NCBI RefSeq assembly: GCF_900176345.1
Contig: NZ_FWXU01000003.1
Coordinates: forward strand, 248,001 to 312,000
Reading direction: 5' to 3'
Length of the DNA: 64,000 bases
Origin: Rhizobium sp. RU36D
Lineage (GTDB): Bacteria; Pseudomonadota; Alphaproteobacteria; Rhizobiales; Rhizobiaceae
This document shows, in pieces, positions 39,494 to 47,824 of the stretch (positions are counted from its first letter, which is position 1; the number at the start of each line of letters is the position of its first letter). Below the pieces are notes generated by a model. That model searched no databases and had not been told where the DNA came from. It saw nothing but the letters and a program-made list of their open reading frames with translations. The translations under genes were made by a program, and so were the position numbers.

Positions 39494-39547
39494 TCACGCG
39501 GCCAGCAAAGGCACAAAAGGGTGGCGCATCAGCACAAACATCATCAT
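39494..39547 (-). CDS. 17-codon ORF, possible leader peptide of the ABC exporter
   Basis: ATG-ATG-ATG start, then a peptide that reads MMMFVLMRHPFVPLLAA, and a TGA stop. A GGGAGG ribosome binding site sits 5 bases before the first ATG, better than that of most genes here. It ends 137 bases upstream of the exporter start. Its stop codon lies in a short dyad (GTGAG ... CTCAC), with a second hairpin further on. The peptide is hydrophobic and Met-rich. The layout suggests translation-dependent attenuation; the peptide itself may have no other role. Confidence 0.5.
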   Translation of the reverse strand: MMMFVLMRHPFVPLLAA

Positions 39548-39726
39548 GAATGCCTCCCTTATCGCGTGTTGAAGATGATGCCTTGTAACCGCAGCGCTCT
39601 GCCTTGAAAAGCGGCAATCGACACGATCCGTGGCATTGCGCCGCGGCTGTTGCCGGAAGAACACAACCCCATGAGACACCGTGAGGGGCTTGAGCACACC
39701 CCTCTTCCTGGCCTATGCAGCAACCC

Positions 39727-40203
39727 ATGACCCAGCTCCGCATCGCTCTCTATCAGCCTGATATTCCCGGAAACACGGGGACCATCCTGCGCCTTGCGGC
39801 CTGCCTTGGCCTCGGCGTCGATATCATCGAACCCGCCGGCTTCGACATCTCCGACCGCAACCTGAAGCGCGCCGGCATGGACTATCTGGCGAGCGTCGCC
39901 TTGTCGCGCCACGTCAATTTCGAGCGCTTCGAAGACTGGCGGCAGGGAGCCGGCCGGCGTCTCATTCTCGCCTCGACCAAGGCTGCGGTCCGCTACACCG
40001 ATTTTGTCTATCGCCAGGATGATATCCTGCTGTTCGGCCGTGAAAGCGCCGGCGTGCCGGACCACGTTCACGACACCGCCGATGCCCGGGTGCTGATCCC
40101 CATGGTCGCCGGCCAGCGATCCATCAACGTCGCCATGTCGGCGGCGATGATCGCGGGTGAAGCCCTGCGGCAAACCTCCCCTGCCCCCGCGCCCGAAGGC
40201 TGA
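39727..40203 (+). CDS. trmL: tRNA (cytidine/uridine-2'-O-)-methyltransferase TrmL
   Basis: A 158-aa SPOUT methyltransferase that modifies the wobble base of tRNA-Leu isoacceptors. The SPOUT knot is visible in ILLFGRESAGVPDHVHD and LIPMVAGQRSINVAMSAAM; the N-terminus IALYQPDIPGNTGTILRLAAC matches TrmL/YibK. The start could be ATG 39715 (four more residues); neither has a clear ribosome binding site. Divergent from the ABC exporter leader. Confidence 0.93.
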   Translation: MTQLRIALYQPDIPGNTGTILRLAACLGLGVDIIEPAGFDISDRNLKRAGMDYLASVALSRHVNFERFEDWRQGAGRRLILASTKAAVRYTDFVYRQDDILLFGRESAGVPDHVHDTADARVLIPMVAGQRSINVAMSAAMIAGEALRQTSPAPAPEG

Positions 40204-40458
40204 TCCCGTCTGCTTCTCTGGCGATCCCGCCATGACATCCTCCTCGTCTCATCGAGGCATTGGGTATACGACCTCAACCAAACTTGAGGTCAAGCCCTCC
40301 CTCCGCATGTTCTGCGCAGTGCCCGACGGAAGGCAACCGGCTGATTTTGCAGCCGCAATGGCATGTGCCCGCGACAGCTCGGCACGCCCTGCACATCACA
40401 GGTTGTTAATGTATTCCGAAAATGTTATGCTGCATCGCAGCAAAATCGGAGGCGGTCC

Positions 40459-41688
40459 ATGTTTGAAACGGCATTCACCCTCAGCCTGACCCAGTTTGCG
40501 CGTTCGCTCAGCATGCCCGAGCGCATACAGCGACGCACCGGACGCAATGCAGCGCTGGAGGCGTTCCGCCTGCGCAATGCCGGGCTCGACGCGATGTTCT
40601 ACGACGTCAAGGCACTGACCCCGGAAGAAGTGTTCTATCTCAGCGACTCGATTGCGGCGGAAGGCCTGATCATGATCGTGCCGCCGAGCGGCGGAGCGAT
40701 GCTGACGGTATGCGACAGCATAGACGAATACCTGCTGCGCGGCGGTCGCGACGTGCATATCATGGCGCTTGCCGGCATTGGCGGTTCTGCCTTGGGTGCC
40801 GCCGCCTTCGCCCGCAATGTTGCCGATGCCATGGGCGCGCCGGTCGCCGCCGTCGTGTCGGGCTATGGCCTTGGCGACCTCGTCAACGAAGCCATCGGCG
40901 GCGCCTTCCTGTTCGGCTGGCTCGGCAATTTCCGAAACCAGTGCGAGGTCATTGATGACGTCGTCGGTCGTCCGCGCCTCGGTGCTTATTCCGACAATCG
41001 CGCGGATGCCAACAAGCCGCACACGGTCTGCCTGGATGTCGATACCGTCAAGGCCCTGCTATCGGACGAAAGCCTGTCCTTCCACATGCTGGCGGGACAT
41101 TCCAAGGGCAATCTGGTGCTGTCGGAAGCCTTGTATGCCATGCGCCGGACGAACCGCGAGCGCGTCAAGGCACTGGGCGCTGCTGCCCGCATCGTCACCT
41201 TCGGCGCCCGCATCACCATGCCGCCCGAATTCCCCGACGTGATTGACGTCATGGGCGATCTTGATTGGTATGGCGAGATGAATTCCCGCCCGAAGATCGA
41301 TAGCGACATCCGCATACCCATGGCCGGTCATTCGACCAATTCCGATCTGGTGGGCTCGCTGCCGGTCGTTTCGATCCTGCGGGAGATCACCGCCAAGGCC
41401 CTGCCTGTTCCCGGCCCCATCGGTCACGAGATCATGGCCCTGCCTGAACCGGCCCTGCCGGTCGTGGAGCCGGTGGCCGAGCCTTTGCCGGTCCCGACCC
41501 CCGAGCCGGTCGCAACCGTGATTCCCGAAGCATCACTTGTCCAGGCCGACGCAGAACCGATTGCCGCAGAACTGATCGAGCCTGCACCGCAGGAACTTCA
41601 GGCATTGGAAGAGATCGCGCCGCCGCCGTCCCCTGTCGCCGAAGCCAAGCCACCGGCCCGCCGCGCACGCGCCAAGGCGCGCAAATAG
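40459..41688 (+). CDS. Alpha/beta-hydrolase-like protein with GHSKG motif and P/E-rich tail
   Basis: A 409-aa protein I do not recognise in detail. Residues about 1-310 look like a globular alpha/beta domain with a candidate nucleophile elbow, LAGHSKGNLVLSEAL (GxSxG form), preceded by small-residue segments (VVSGYGLGDLVNEAIGGAF). Residues about 330-409 are a Pro/Glu/Ala-rich, probably disordered tail ending in a basic patch (PPARRARAKARK). No signal peptide. Strong GGAGG site before ATG 40459. Monocistronic, with a terminator after it. A lipase or depolymerase role is only a guess from the elbow. Confidence 0.75.
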   Translation: MFETAFTLSLTQFARSLSMPERIQRRTGRNAALEAFRLRNAGLDAMFYDVKALTPEEVFYLSDSIAAEGLIMIVPPSGGAMLTVCDSIDEYLLRGGRDVHIMALAGIGGSALGAAAFARNVADAMGAPVAAVVSGYGLGDLVNEAIGGAFLFGWLGNFRNQCEVIDDVVGRPRLGAYSDNRADANKPHTVCLDVDTVKALLSDESLSFHMLAGHSKGNLVLSEALYAMRRTNRERVKALGAAARIVTFGARITMPPEFPDVIDVMGDLDWYGEMNSRPKIDSDIRIPMAGHSTNSDLVGSLPVVSILREITAKALPVPGPIGHEIMALPEPALPVVEPVAEPLPVPTPEPVATVIPEASLVQADAEPIAAELIEPAPQELQALEEIAPPPSPVAEAKPPARRARAKARK

Positions 41689-41710
41689 CCGCTACGACTA
41701 CCGCATTGAA

Positions 41711-41745
41711 CAAAGGCCGCGTTTCAGCTCGAAACGCGGCCTTTG
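41711..41745. terminator. Bidirectional terminator
   Basis: CAAAGGCCGCGTTTC-AGCTC-GAAACGCGGCCTTTG: a 15-bp perfect stem with A and T flanks. It sits between the convergent GHSKG gene and the flagellin gene and can serve both. Confidence 0.88.
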
Positions 41746-41796
41746 TCATATCCTCAGGGCGAAATTAGCCAATATGGGCCGTCAAGCCAGGACGGC

Positions 41797-42756
41797 TCAC
41801 ACGAACAGCGCCTTGAGCATACCCGCACTGTTGTTGGCGATGTTCAGCGCCTGGGTCTGCAACTGCACCTGCGCCTCCTGGGCACGCAACAGCACCGCCT
41901 GCTGGCCCATATCGGCATCCACAAGCCGGCCGATACCCATCTGGGTCACATCCTGCAGGTCTTTCAGCATGTCGGAACTGGCAGAGATGCGGTTGCGGGT
42001 TGCGCCGATGCTGGACCCGGCATCGGCTAGCCGCGCAAACATCGCATTCACGGACGACACCATGCCCTCCAGCTCGTCATAGGTCGTGTCTTCGGAAACC
42101 TCGATCTCCTTGGCACCGAACGACGCTGGGACGGCGGAGCCGACATCGACCAGATAATAGTCATAGGCATTGCCGCTGCGCGTGGTGCCGGAATAGCTGC
42201 GCGTCAGGATGCCGTCATCGGCTTCCTCGCGGCTGATCAGCGTGGACTTGGCCGTGTCGAAATCGATGACGTTGACGGAGGTGCCGTTCTTGCCGTCGTC
42301 GGTGATCGAGGCCACCATGCTCTCGATCTTCGGCCGCTGGTTCACGCCCATTTCCAGCCAGTTCTGGCCGTTGAAAGAGCCGGCACTGGCGATCGATTTC
42401 AGTTGATCCTTCAGCGCGGTTATCTCGTCATTGATGGCGCCGCGGCCCACATCAGTGCTTTGCGCCAGGATCAGCCGCGACTGGATTTCCGAGACGATCC
42501 CGGCAGCCGCTTCGACGCCCAGCGCGGCCGTATCGGCAACGGCAGCCGCCAGCCCGGTCGCATCGTCGGCGCTTGAAAGGGAGATGCTGTGAGCCCGTCC
42601 CGTCGTGGCGATCGACCAATAGGCGGCGTTGTCGGCCGCTTCGCGCACCCGCAGCCCCGAGGCGACCTGCGTCTGCGTCGCCTGCAGCGCCTTGGCCGAG
42701 CCCGTCAAAAGGGCCAGTGCGGAAGCGGATGTAGAATTGATCGCCGTAACGCTCAT
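41797..42756 (-). CDS. Flagellin
   Basis: A 319-aa flagellin, structural subunit of the flagellar filament. The conserved N-terminal D0/D1 region reads QTQVASGLRVREAADNAAYWSIATT and the C-terminal region reads GRLVDADMGQQAVLLRAQEAQVQLQTQ, ending NSAGMLKALFV. The central variable region is short. Ribosome binding site TAGGAG before ATG 42756. Rhizobial flagellins usually sit in the fla/flg/fli cluster; this one is alone, so it is probably an accessory flagellin. Confidence 0.95.
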   Translation of the reverse strand: MSVTAINSTSASALALLTGSAKALQATQTQVASGLRVREAADNAAYWSIATTGRAHSISLSSADDATGLAAAVADTAALGVEAAAGIVSEIQSRLILAQSTDVGRGAINDEITALKDQLKSIASAGSFNGQNWLEMGVNQRPKIESMVASITDDGKNGTSVNVIDFDTAKSTLISREEADDGILTRSYSGTTRSGNAYDYYLVDVGSAVPASFGAKEIEVSEDTTYDELEGMVSSVNAMFARLADAGSSIGATRNRISASSDMLKDLQDVTQMGIGRLVDADMGQQAVLLRAQEAQVQLQTQALNIANNSAGMLKALFV

Positions 42757-42980
42757 GGATACTCCTAGGTGGAATTCCGGTGCTGTGCGGGCTCTCCCGC
42801 GGCCTGCCGGACACTGCACGAAAAGCCGCGCGACGACCTGGTTAGGGCATGCGCGCGGGTCCTCAGCGGGAGCAAACTCCCACAAACCAATTTCCCCGCC
42901 ATTGACGAAATGAATAGAGTTTTACGGATCGCGCCATTTTGTTGCGACGTGCCACGGCCTGCGGAACCGAATGATCGATC

Positions 42981-43241
42981 TCAGTCGGCCGAATGCAGCC
43001 GCCGCATGGTGAATTCGATCTGGCCGTCATCGGTTTGCCGCCAGCTTTCCACCTCGGTCCAGTAGGCGGCCTTGGGAAAGGCGTCGAACCATTCGCGGGC
43101 CTTGGCGCGGGCATCCGGGCGCGACAGGCAATAGGTCTGGCGCACGAACTGGCCCGTGCCGGCACCGGGATTGTCTTGCCGGTGCCGGGCGATCCTGCGC
43201 TTCAGGCCGTCAAGCGGCGGTGGGGCCGGTATCTTCGCCAT
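42981..43241 (-). CDS. Small conserved protein of unknown function
   Basis: An 86-aa protein, basic in the first half (LKRRIARHRQDN) with a conserved-looking C-terminal half (AREWFDAFPKAAYWTEVESWRQTDDGQIEFTMRRL). It has no membrane helix or signal peptide and I recognise no family. GGAG ribosome binding site before ATG. It is divergent from hemF and 225 bases upstream of the flagellin start on the same strand. Confidence 0.7.
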   Translation of the reverse strand: MAKIPAPPPLDGLKRRIARHRQDNPGAGTGQFVRQTYCLSRPDARAKAREWFDAFPKAAYWTEVESWRQTDDGQIEFTMRRLHSAD

Positions 43242-43404
43242 AATCTGTCTCCGACCTCCAAGGTAATGGCGACGAAGACAATTTGCGAGCGGAATCTCAG
43301 GGATATCGCGTCAGGCAGCTTTATGGGGCTCTGGCGCAATGCTAAATCGGCAGATGCGCGTGCCCGACTCAAAGATGGCCGAATAAACAGACAGGTGGGA
43401 CCCC

Positions 43405-44316
43405 ATGGAAAGACCAGAACTGCCGAAAGGCCTGCCCGACGACATCGAAGACAAGAAGGCAGCCGCTCGCGCCTGGTTCGAAAGCCTGCGTGATACCATC
43501 TGCGCCTCGTTCGAGGCTCTGGAAGAGGAACTCGCTGGCCCGCTCTCCAACGAACCACCCGGCCGTTTCGTGGGCAAGGACTGGCTGCGCGAAGACGGCG
43601 CCGGCGGTGGAGGTCGCATGTCGATGATGGAAGGCCGCGTCTTCGAGAAGGTCGGCGTTCACACCTCGACCGTCCACGGCACGTTCTCGGAGGAATTCCG
43701 CAAGCAGATGCCGGGCGCGGATGAGGATCCGCGCTTCTGGGCCTCGGGCATTTCGCTGATCGCCCACCCCGTCAATCCCAATGTGCCGACGGTGCACATG
43801 AACACCCGCATGGTGGTGACCACGAGCCAATGGTTCGGCGGCGGTGCCGACCTGACGCCGGTGCTGAACCGCAGGCGCACCCAGGAAGACCCGGACTCGC
43901 GCCTCTTCCACCGTGCCATGGAAATCACCTGCACCCGGCATGCCGTGGCTGACTATGCCAAGTACAAGTCCTGGTGCGACGAGTATTTCTTCCTGAAGCA
44001 CCGCAACGAACCGCGCGGCATCGGCGGCATCTTCTTCGACTGGCTGCACTCGCCGAAACAATCGGGCGGCTGGGCAGCGGACTTCGCCTTCGTGCAGGAT
44101 GTCGGCCGTGCCTTCAACATGGCCTATCCGCGCATCGTGCGGAACAACTTCAATGAACCCTGGACGGAAGAGGACCGCGACGAGCAACTGGTGCGTCGCG
44201 GCCGCTATGTCGAGTTCAACCTGCTATATGACAGGGGCACGATTTTCGGCTTGAAAACCGGCGGCAACGTCGAATCAATCCTCTCATCCCTGCCTCCGGT
44301 TGTACGCTGGCCGTGA
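43405..44316 (+). CDS. hemF: Oxygen-dependent coproporphyrinogen III oxidase
   Basis: Aerobic decarboxylation of coproporphyrinogen III in haem synthesis. The protein is 303 aa, the normal length. Signature regions are [62 protein letters not shown] and the ending [19 protein letters not shown]. Monocistronic. No FNR-type box was obvious upstream. Confidence 0.97.
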   Translation: MERPELPKGLPDDIEDKKAAARAWFESLRDTICASFEALEEELAGPLSNEPPGRFVGKDWLREDGAGGGGRMSMMEGRVFEKVGVHTSTVHGTFSEEFRKQMPGADEDPRFWASGISLIAHPVNPNVPTVHMNTRMVVTTSQWFGGGADLTPVLNRRRTQEDPDSRLFHRAMEITCTRHAVADYAKYKSWCDEYFFLKHRNEPRGIGGIFFDWLHSPKQSGGWAADFAFVQDVGRAFNMAYPRIVRNNFNEPWTEEDRDEQLVRRGRYVEFNLLYDRGTIFGLKTGGNVESILSSLPPVVRWP

Positions 44317-44428
44317 TCACGATGTGATGAACTGCGACATCCCGCCGACCTCGAGGCGCCAAATACCAAGGAATATCGGGTATTTAAACGAATCAAAATA
44401 TTGCTGCCTGCGACAATAAATTGCATTT

Positions 44429-44454
44429 GGAACAGGCAAACAGCATGATATGTT
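44429..44454 (+). promoter_or_regulatory. EcfG-like (general stress sigma factor) promoter
   Basis: GGAAC at 44429-44433, exactly 17 bases, then TGTT at 44451-44454. This matches the alphaproteobacterial EcfG/RpoE2 consensus GGAAC-N16/17-CGTT with one mismatch. It lies 31 bases before the start of the small gene at 44485. Confidence 0.6.
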
Positions 44455-44484
44455 TTCCAAATCGGCAAGAGGAGGAGAATTGTC

Positions 44485-44760
44485 ATGGCCAATCCCAGCA
44501 ATACTTCTGTACCGAGTAATGTGACGAGTACCGCAAAGCAGCTCAATCTGGCGGAACTCATCGACCGCCTGGCGGAAGAGATGCGTCTGAGCAGTGATAT
44601 CGACCTGCCACACGCCTATTTCGTCGAGCAGGTGCGGCAGACCCTCGCGGGTCGGACCATCACTACGGATCAAGCAGCAAACGACGCAGCAGCGCTCGTC
44701 AGAAAGCGCGCCGTCTATAATGACGGCGCGGTGTTTCAAGCCTGGGCGATGCCTGATTAG
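44485..44760 (+). CDS. Small protein of unknown function, probable stress gene
   Basis: A 91-aa protein. It has a Ser/Thr/Asn-rich N-terminus, then helices (LNLAELIDRLAEEMRLSSDI and DLPHAYFVEQVRQTLAG), ending VFQAWAMPD. No membrane segment or recognised domain. Very strong AGAGGAGGAG ribosome binding site. The EcfG-like promoter upstream and the terminator downstream make it a compact one-gene unit probably induced by general stress. Confidence 0.72.
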   Translation: MANPSNTSVPSNVTSTAKQLNLAELIDRLAEEMRLSSDIDLPHAYFVEQVRQTLAGRTITTDQAANDAAALVRKRAVYNDGAVFQAWAMPD

Positions 44761-44819
44761 GAATTTCGTTTGAGAAACTGCCTGCCACGTGGAGGAGCGT
44801 GGTAGGCCGACACACTACG

Positions 44820-44848
44820 AGCCCCGGCCCGCAAGAGCCGGGGCTTTT
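44820..44848 (+). terminator. Terminator after the 91-aa protein gene
   Basis: AGCCCCGGC-CCGCAAGA-GCCGGGGCT followed by TTTGTTTG: a 9-bp GC-rich stem with a T-rich tail. Confidence 0.85.
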
Positions 44849-44888
44849 GTTTGTCGCCGACGGATTCCACCAATTCTTGCATTCGGGG

Positions 44889-44914
44889 GGAACCGCTGCC
44901 TGCCACCAATAGTT
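44889..44914 (+). promoter_or_regulatory. EcfG-like promoter before the DUF1059 gene
   Basis: GGAAC at 44889-44893, 17 bases, then AGTT at 44911-44914. One mismatch to GGAAC-N17-CGTT and the same spacing as the element at 44429. It lies 31 bases before ATG 44945, the same distance as in the neighbouring unit. Confidence 0.6.
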
Positions 44915-44944
44915 TCAACAGGGTCACACCTAGAGGAGGCAGGC

Positions 44945-45130
44945 ATGAAACGCTTTGACTGTGGTTCGCTCGTTCCCGGTTGTCACTGGCACACGCGCGC
45001 CGACGAGGATGCGGAAGTGGTTCGCCGTACTGTTGAGCACATGAAGACGGCCCATGGCGAAACCGTCATCCGCGAAACCATGATCGATCACATCAAGCAG
45101 CGCATCCGGGACGACGTCCAGGCGGCATAA
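44945..45130 (+). CDS. DUF1059 small protein
   Basis: A 61-aa protein of the DUF1059 family: start MKRFDCGSLVPGCHWHTRADED, then a helix with VRRTVEHMKTAHG and an MIDHIKQRIRDD end. Conserved Cys and His residues (CGS...GCHWH...H) hint at metal binding. GAGGAGG ribosome binding site. The EcfG-like promoter upstream suggests stress induction. Function unknown. Convergent with cca. Confidence 0.88.
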   Translation: MKRFDCGSLVPGCHWHTRADEDAEVVRRTVEHMKTAHGETVIRETMIDHIKQRIRDDVQAA

Positions 45131-45144
45131 CGCTGCCATCCGCG

Positions 45145-46404
45145 TCAACTGCTAGTCAGTGTTTGAAGCCGGGCGAGAAGCTTCGCCCGGTCCAGCGTAA
45201 AATTGCGCTCCACCCATTCCCGTTCCAGAACCTTCAGCAGTTCGCCGACCTTCGGACCCGGCGCTATACCGGTTGCAATCACATCCGATCCACTGAGTGG
45301 GAACACCGGCTTTTCGAAGCCTTCCGCCCGCTTCAGCAGTGCGGAGAGGCGCGCGGCTTTCGCCATCGGCTCCGCTCCGCCGCCTTCCGCTGGCACTCGC
45401 GCAGAGGCAAGCGCCAGCTTCAGCCGGGCAACGATCCCTGCCCGATCCACCTCATAAAGCAGACGGTCGAAAGCCGCGTCCTTGATCTCAGGCGAGACGT
45501 CGGGGCTCATGGCAAAGCGCTCCAGGAAACCCGCTTCGGCATTGGACAGACGCAGCCGCGACGACAGTGCCGCCAGGCGATCGGCATCGCGCGGCACGAT
45601 CGAGGCGAGCCGCAACATGGGATCGGGGTCCCAGCCCAACGCCCGCTCCGTGGCGACAAGACCGGGGATGGCGTCGATGCCCCATTTTTCCGTTTCCGGC
45701 AGGATCTCGCCCAGAATGCCGGACTGCCGCATCCAGAGCAGCGCCCGGCCCGGATCCGGCGCGGCCAGCAACTTCTTCAGTTCCGCCCAGACACGCTCCG
45801 CCGAGAGCTGGCCAAGCCGTGTGCGCGCCCGCGCCGACGCCCGCAAGCCCTCCGCATCCGGACGTCCCTCGCCATACCAGGCAAAGAAGCGGAAGAAGCG
45901 CAGCACCCGCAGATAGTCCTCGGCGATGCGGCGCTCCGCCTCGCCGATGAACCGCACCCGCCGCGCCTCGATATCCGCAAGGCCGCCGACGAGATCGATC
46001 ACCTGGCCATCGCGGTCGACATAAAGGGCGTTGATCGTGAGATCCCGTCGCTCGGCATCCTCCTGCCAGTCGGTACCGAAGGCGACCTGGGCATGGCGCC
46101 CATCCGTCTCGACATCGCGGCGAAGGGTAGTCACCTCATAGGCCTTGCCCTCCACGACAAGCGTCACGGTGCCGTGGTCGATGCCCGTGGGTACCGCCTT
46201 GATGCCAGCCGCTTTGGCCCTGTCCATGACCTCCTGCGGCTTCAGCGTGGTGGCCAGATCGATGTCACCGACCGGCATATCCATCAAGCTGTTGCGCACG
46301 GCGCCGCCCACCACCCGTCCCTCACCGCCATCGGCATTCAACAGGTCGAGCACGCGCGTCAGCCCGGCTTCGGAAAACCAGGCGGCACCGGATAGATCGG
46401 TCAT
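45145..46404 (-). CDS. cca: CCA tRNA nucleotidyltransferase
   Basis: Adds or repairs the 3' CCA of tRNAs. The protein is 419 aa, class II type: the nucleotidyltransferase head has GGAVRNSLMDMPVGDIDLAT (metal-binding DxD), then RRDLTINALYVDRDG and the FIGEAERRIAEDYLRVLRFFRF segment. A helical C-terminus follows. The catalytic GGxVRD motif reads GGAVRN. The start overlaps the NUDIX stop by four bases, placing it third in a DUF1285-NUDIX-cca unit. Confidence 0.95.
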   Translation of the reverse strand: MTDLSGAAWFSEAGLTRVLDLLNADGGEGRVVGGAVRNSLMDMPVGDIDLATTLKPQEVMDRAKAAGIKAVPTGIDHGTVTLVVEGKAYEVTTLRRDVETDGRHAQVAFGTDWQEDAERRDLTINALYVDRDGQVIDLVGGLADIEARRVRFIGEAERRIAEDYLRVLRFFRFFAWYGEGRPDAEGLRASARARTRLGQLSAERVWAELKKLLAAPDPGRALLWMRQSGILGEILPETEKWGIDAIPGLVATERALGWDPDPMLRLASIVPRDADRLAALSSRLRLSNAEAGFLERFAMSPDVSPEIKDAAFDRLLYEVDRAGIVARLKLALASARVPAEGGGAEPMAKAARLSALLKRAEGFEKPVFPLSGSDVIATGIAPGPKVGELLKVLEREWVERNFTLDRAKLLARLQTLTSS

Positions 46405-47036
46405 GCATAAAGCCTTTCATAAAGCGTGCGTAGAATGCCCGCCGTAATGCCCCAGATGTTGTACTCGCCATAGGGCATGACATAGAAATGTCGAACAGAG
46501 CCTTGCCAGACGCGGCTGTCGCGGCGGTGGTTGTCGGGGTTCATCAGGAAGGCCAGGGGCACCTCGAACACCCGGTCCACCTCGTCGGGATTGGGAATGA
46601 TCTCGAAACCGCGCTGCACCACCGAAAGCACGGGGGTTATGCGAAAGCCGGTACCCGAAAAATAGTCCGGAAGCCGACCGACCGTCTCCACGAAGCGCCG
46701 GTCGAGCCCGATCTCTTCCTCCGCCTCCCGGAGTGCCGCAACTTCTGCCGATGTATCCTCCGGATCGATCCCCCCGCCGGGAAAGGCGATCTGGCCGGAA
46801 TGCTTGCGCAGCTTGGTCGTCCGCTGGGTCAGGATGACCTTTGCGCCGTCTAGATCATCGATGACGGGTATGAGCACGGCGGCATCTTTGAGCTTCAGCT
46901 CCATCGCCTGCTCGACGCTGCCGGGGTTCAGCCGGTGGTCGCCGTGGTCCCGCCAGGCCAGATGCAGCGGATTGCCCTTCTGGTTTTCGGCCCGCTGGCG
47001 AAAACTGTCGGCGGAATAATAGGCGGCTTCATTCAT
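46401..47036 (-). CDS. NUDIX hydrolase, CoA pyrophosphatase type
   Basis: A 211-aa NUDIX enzyme. The CoA-specific motif LTQRTTKLRKHSGQIAFPGG precedes a complete NUDIX box (GGGIDPEDTSAEVAALREAEEEIG), indicating hydrolysis of CoA or acyl-CoA to phosphopantetheine and 3',5'-ADP (NudL-like). It overlaps DUF1285 upstream by 8 bases and cca downstream by 4. The connection to tRNA maturation is only positional. Confidence 0.93.
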   Translation of the reverse strand: MNEAAYYSADSFRQRAENQKGNPLHLAWRDHGDHRLNPGSVEQAMELKLKDAAVLIPVIDDLDGAKVILTQRTTKLRKHSGQIAFPGGGIDPEDTSAEVAALREAEEEIGLDRRFVETVGRLPDYFSGTGFRITPVLSVVQRGFEIIPNPDEVDRVFEVPLAFLMNPDNHRRDSRVWQGSVRHFYVMPYGEYNIWGITAGILRTLYERLYA

Positions 47037-47667
47037 GGGTCAGGCGATCCAGTTCAGCCGCCGGCATGATCGGAAACACGGCCTCTCCCGAGCGCACCGC
47101 AAACATCTCGGTCCCCTCGAGATCGACCACCTCTCCGAGCGCCACCAGATCATAGGTCACGGCGCGCGATACAAGCGCTTCCAGCCGCCCGCGCACCAGC
47201 AGATAGGGCTTCAGCTGGGCCGTTTCCCCCTCCACCATGAAACGTAGCGGATGGTCGCGGCCTGCCTCCACCACATCGCCGACATTGGTGCGGAAGGTCA
47301 GCACTGGATGGCCTTCGCGGTTGCTGACGGCCATTTCAACGGCGATGAACGGCGCGTCCACTACGCGGATGCCGACTTTTTCCACAGGCGTGACGAGATA
47401 GGTCCTGCCGTCCTCATCCCGCCGCAGCACCGTCGAAAACAGCCGCACGAGGGGTTGGCGCCCGATCGGCGTGCCCATGTAGAACCAGGTGCCATCGGCC
47501 CGGATTTCCATATCGATATCGCCGCAGTCGGGTGGATTCCACTTGTCCACCGGCGGCAGGCCGGGCTTTCCGCCCTGCTTTTGCGACGACGCGCGGGAGA
47601 TCAGCGCAGCAAGACCGGCAGCATCGGCTGCGCCATCCTTCATCGCGCTGGGGTGCGGTGTTGCCAT
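47029..47667 (-). CDS. DUF1285 protein
   Basis: A 212-aa soluble protein of the DUF1285 family: the core has PPDCGDIDMEIRADGTWFYMGTPIGR, LVRLFSTVLRRDEDG, YLVTPVEKVGIRVVDAPF and GDHPLRF-like segments. The function is unknown. It is first in the DUF1285-NUDIX-cca unit and diverges from the MoxR operon, an arrangement I associate with rhizobia. The start at 47667 is preferred; a GTG at 47688 is possible. Confidence 0.88.
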   Translation of the reverse strand: MATPHPSAMKDGAADAAGLAALISRASSQKQGGKPGLPPVDKWNPPDCGDIDMEIRADGTWFYMGTPIGRQPLVRLFSTVLRRDEDGRTYLVTPVEKVGIRVVDAPFIAVEMAVSNREGHPVLTFRTNVGDVVEAGRDHPLRFMVEGETAQLKPYLLVRGRLEALVSRAVTYDLVALGEVVDLEGTEMFAVRSGEAVFPIMPAAELDRLTHE

Positions 47668-47824
47668 CTTTGCGTCTCGTTTGTCCACCAGTGTCCAATC
47701 TCACGAGATAGTCATTTGAAACGCGCTTGTCAGCCGCCCTTTGAAGAATAAGCTTATTAGTAAGGGCAGTATTCGGTTACGGTCGGTGATTCGGCGGCCG
47801 TTGCGCAACCAGACGGAGAGCACC

